Source of the DNA: Bacteroidaceae bacterium
GTDB lineage: Bacteria; Bacteroidota; Bacteroidia; Bacteroidales; Bacteroidaceae
Direction: 5' to 3'
Assembly (NCBI GenBank): GCA_017615245.1
Contig: JAGAAL010000021.1
Location: forward strand, 1 to 43,975
Length of the DNA: 43,975 bases
Shown here one piece after another: positions 41,878 through 43,975 of this stretch. The notes below the pieces were generated by a model. It was given only the letters and a program-made list of their open reading frames with translations, ran no database searches and was not told the origin of the DNA. The position numbers were made by a program, and so were the translations under genes. The stretch's first letter is position 1. Every line of letters begins with the position of its first letter.

Positions 41878-42423
41878 TTAATCTCTGTTATTAAAATATT
41901 CTTCAATTTTTTTTACCGCCAAATGGAATGATGCTTTGAGTGCACCAACGCTTGTTCCTGTAATTTGTGACATCTCCTCATATTTCATCTCTTCAAAGTA
42001 TTTCATGTTAAATACTGCTTTCTGTTTATCTGGAAGCGTATTAATTGCTTCTTGGAGCATCAGTTGGGTTTCGTCACCATCAAAATAAGGATCGCTTTCG
42101 AGAGATTCCATTGTCATTGAGTTGAGGTCGTCAATCGACAACTGTTCTCGTTTATGGTTTAGGAAAGTTAAACTCTCATTGTATGCAATCTTATATAGCC
42201 ATGTAGAGAGTTTGGATTCTCCTCTGAAGGAAGATATGTTTGTCCACGCTTTAATGAATGTATTCTGAAGAACGTCATCCGCATCCTCATGCTCAACGAC
42301 TAATCGGCGTATTTGCCAGTAGAGGGGTTGACTGTAATGATTGACAATTTCTTCGAATGCCCTTGTCTGAGTTTTTGGGTCTTGCAATCGAATTAATGTC
42401 TCTTCTTCGTTATACTTACTCAT
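41878..42423 (-). CDS. ECF-type RNA polymerase sigma factor (second)
   Basis: 181 aa with region 2 (about 20-90, DADDVLQNTFIKAWTNISSF, then KLSTWLYKIAYNESLTFLN) and region 4 (about 125-178, LPDKQKAVFNMKYFEEMKYE and the HTH ISQITGTSVGALKASFHLAVK). It differs from the sigma factor at 15 kb and contains no GC-rich palindrome. The region above the ATG holds hairpins at 42456-42472 (TGCTTT/AAAGCA) and 42492-42510 (TCTTGT/ACAAGA). It is the first gene of a three-gene operon. Confidence 0.93.
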   Translation of the reverse strand: MSKYNEEETLIRLQDPKTQTRAFEEIVNHYSQPLYWQIRRLVVEHEDADDVLQNTFIKAWTNISSFRGESKLSTWLYKIAYNESLTFLNHKREQLSIDDLNSMTMESLESDPYFDGDETQLMLQEAINTLPDKQKAVFNMKYFEEMKYEEMSQITGTSVGALKASFHLAVKKIEEYFNNRD

Positions 42424-42532
42424 CGTTGCCTAGCGTAGAGATCATCTAAGGGGTTTGCTTTTTTTCAAAGCAGAGGTTTAAAAGCTTTAGTTCTTGTATC
42501 ACTAACAAGAGCCTCAAACATTGTTAGGTGTG

Positions 42533-42859
42533 TTATTTCAAATAACACTTTCTAACAGTCTTGCCAACTTTCAGGATATAGCAACCTTTAGGCAGATTGG
42601 CGAGTTCTATCACTTTATCAGCACTATCGATTTTAATGGAACTGACTTTGACACCAGCCAGATTATAAATCTCAAGTACTTGTTTTTCTGCGTTCTTGAT
42701 ATGTATTGCTGATTCGTTGACAATGATTGATACTGCTTGTTGATCAACCTCAATCTGCGTTTTCTCAATCGGTGCTTTTTGCACATCTTGAGCATTTGCT
42801 GATTGGCTCGAAGCAAGCAGCATTATGAGAGCAAATAATATGAGTATTTTTTTATTCAT
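42533..42859 (-). CDS. Mini secreted protein with T9SS-type sorting domain only
   Basis: 108 aa. Signal peptide to about residue 23 (LLASSQSANA). After a short linker, the rest (about 40-108) matches the type A C-terminal sorting domain in pattern: AIHIKNAEKQVLEIYNLAGVKV, LANLPKGCYILKV, and KTVRKCYLK as the last residues. Normally such a domain follows a large cargo protein; here it is almost all there is. Either this is a decoy, a small surface protein, or the stable remnant of a larger cargo gene. The Bacteroidetes promoter above shows it can be expressed. Confidence 0.75.
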   Translation of the reverse strand: MNKKILILFALIMLLASSQSANAQDVQKAPIEKTQIEVDQQAVSIIVNESAIHIKNAEKQVLEIYNLAGVKVSSIKIDSADKVIELANLPKGCYILKVGKTVRKCYLK

Positions 42860-42885
42860 ACGCAGCGCATTTTTACTTTTCGTGG

Positions 42886-42917
42886 CAAAATTACGATTAG
42901 TTTTTTAATCTTGCAAA
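42886..42917 (-). promoter_or_regulatory. Promoter of the mini sorting-domain protein
   Basis: On the - strand TTTG at 42917-42914, 20 bases, TAATTTTG at 42893-42886. An excellent match to the consensus, 27 bases above the ATG. Confidence 0.8.
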
Positions 42918-43013
42918 TTTTTTGCGTACTTTTTTCAAACTTTTTTTGTTACAAGGTCAGTTTTAACAGTTTTTGGGCCATTTTTCGATTGTCAGGTGAC
43001 AACGTGAGTTGAT

Positions 43014-43055
43014 TATAAAAAAATAAGGTGCACATCAAAATTGTACACCTTATTT
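43014..43055 (-). terminator. Intrinsic terminator of rpsA
   Basis: On the - strand AAATAAGGTGTAC (43055-43043) pairs with GTGCACCTTATTT (43033-43021) with one mismatch, followed by a T-run. It starts 18 bases after the rpsA stop. The AATAAGGTG arm resembles the terminator at 14966 and the repeats at 14956 and 16348. Confidence 0.85.
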
Positions 43056-43072
43056 ATTATATATAGGAACAA

Positions 43073-43975
43073 TTATTCCTTTGTCATTTCAGCTTTCAAT
43101 GCTGCAAGTGCATCGATGTCGCCAAGTGTTGTGCTGGCTGCTTTGTTCTGGATAGCAGGAGCTTCTTCTTTCTTTGCCTTTGTTGCTTTCTTTGCTGCAG
43201 CAGCTTCTTTCTTTGCTGCCTTAGCCTCAGCACGCTGTACATCTTCGAAGATGCGGCTGTGTGAAAGAATAATACGCTTAGCATCTTTGTTGAACTCGAT
43301 AACCTTGAATTCGAGGGTCTCGCCAAGTTGAGCCTGGCTACCGTCTTCCTTCACAAGGTGCTTAGGAGTTGCAAATCCTTCTACACCATGTTCAAGGCTG
43401 ATAACTGCACCCTTGTCAAGGATTTCGATAATCTTACCTTCGTGAACAGAATCTTGTGTGAAGATAGTCTCGAAATTGTCCCAAGGATTCTCCTCGATTT
43501 GCTTGTGTCCAAGGCTCAGACGACGATTCTCCTTGTCGATGTCAAGAACTTGTACTTCGATTTCTGCACCAATCTGTGTGAACTCTGATGGGTGCTTGAT
43601 CTTCTTTGTCCAAGAGAGATCTGAGATGTGGATAAGTCCGTCAACACCTTCTTCGATTTCTACGAATACGCCGAAGTTAGTGAAGTTGCGAACCTTTGCT
43701 GTGTGGTTAGAACCAACAGGATACTTCTCTTCAATCTTCTCCCATGGATCTGGCTTAAGCTGCTTGATACCAAGTGACATCTTGCGCTCGTCGCGGTCGA
43801 GTGTGAGGATAACTGCTTCTACTTCGTCGCCCACCTTCATGAAATCCTGTGCGCTGTGGAGGTGTGCGCTCCAGCTCATTTCTGATACGTGAATCAGTCC
43901 TTCTACACCTGGAGCAATTTCGATAAATGCACCGTAGTCAGCCATAACGACTACTTTACCCTTCACCTTGTCGCC
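43073..43975 (-). CDS. rpsA: 30S ribosomal protein S1, 3' part
   Basis: The frame runs off the window end, so the 5' part is missing. What is seen has three S1 domains in a row: VKGKVVVMADYGAFIEIA with a GLIHVSEMSW loop, then VRNFTNFGVFVEIEEGVDGL with LIHISDLSW, then GKIIEILDKGAVISLEHGVE, each ending in a DPW, NPW or FEDV segment. The last 60 residues are Ala/Lys/Glu-rich (AKAAKKEAAAAKKATKAKKE), a Bacteroidetes-type tail. S1 helps mRNA bind to the 30S subunit, and in Bacteroidetes it may matter more because Shine-Dalgarno sites are absent. Confidence 0.95.
   Translation of the reverse strand, partial: GDKVKGKVVVMADYGAFIEIAPGVEGLIHVSEMSWSAHLHSAQDFMKVGDEVEAVILTLDRDERKMSLGIKQLKPDPWEKIEEKYPVGSNHTAKVRNFTNFGVFVEIEEGVDGLIHISDLSWTKKIKHPSEFTQIGAEIEVQVLDIDKENRRLSLGHKQIEENPWDNFETIFTQDSVHEGKIIEILDKGAVISLEHGVEGFATPKHLVKEDGSQAQLGETLEFKVIEFNKDAKRIILSHSRIFEDVQRAEAKAAKKEAAAAKKATKAKKEEAPAIQNKAASTTLGDIDALAALKAEMTKE

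Overview
The window looks like chromosomal DNA of a Bacteroidales bacterium, most likely Prevotella or a close relative in Prevotellaceae. The reasons are promoters of the Bacteroidetes form (TTTG, about 20 bases, TAnnTTTG), start codons without Shine-Dalgarno sequences, many short lipoproteins, a BspA-type leucine-rich repeat protein, a class III fructose-bisphosphatase, a PG0541-type protein in an RND efflux operon, and a Bacteroides-type serC-serA-DUF1015 operon. This is judged from the sequence alone. No CRISPR array, rRNA, tRNA, insertion sequence or phage module was seen.

Layout. From 1 to 23.5 kb every gene is on the + strand: an ABC-F ATPase; an M13 peptidase, metA, a U32 enzyme and a membrane zinc-ribbon protein packed as an operon; a TlpA-like lipoprotein; a TolC/HlyD/RND efflux operon ending in a PII-like protein; an ECF sigma factor with its probable anti-sigma factor; then a 7-kb run of secreted proteins. 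Five of these (16365-23392) are paralogues of a family I do not recognise. A leucine-rich repeat protein sits among them and a truncated sixth copy ends the run.

From 23.6 kb to the end every gene but one is on the - strand: YigZ, a Bor-like lipoprotein, DUF1015-serA-serC, a glycine-zipper lipoprotein, miaA with a 5'-nucleotidase-like enzyme, a DnaJ-type chaperone (the exception, + strand), a probable fbp-DUF4375-esterase-smpB-metH gene train, a membrane-anchored HTH regulator, a second ECF/anti-sigma operon, a tiny secreted protein that is mostly a T9SS-like sorting domain, and the 3' part of rpsA.

Main points for a second look: (1) the sigma/anti-sigma pair leading into the tandem secreted-paralogue array, the best candidate here for an undescribed system; (2) GC-rich CTCCCC/GGGGAG palindromes inserted in frame in at least four protein genes, always at apparent linkers, and once between two efflux genes; (3) a 42-bp hairpin-bearing minisatellite (8 units) and a degenerate 21-bp one, both at convergent gene ends; (4) specificity and active-site residues in MetA (Glu111) and SerA (Lys in place of the catalytic His) that change the expected biochemistry; (5) a terminator hairpin that abuts the serC promoter.
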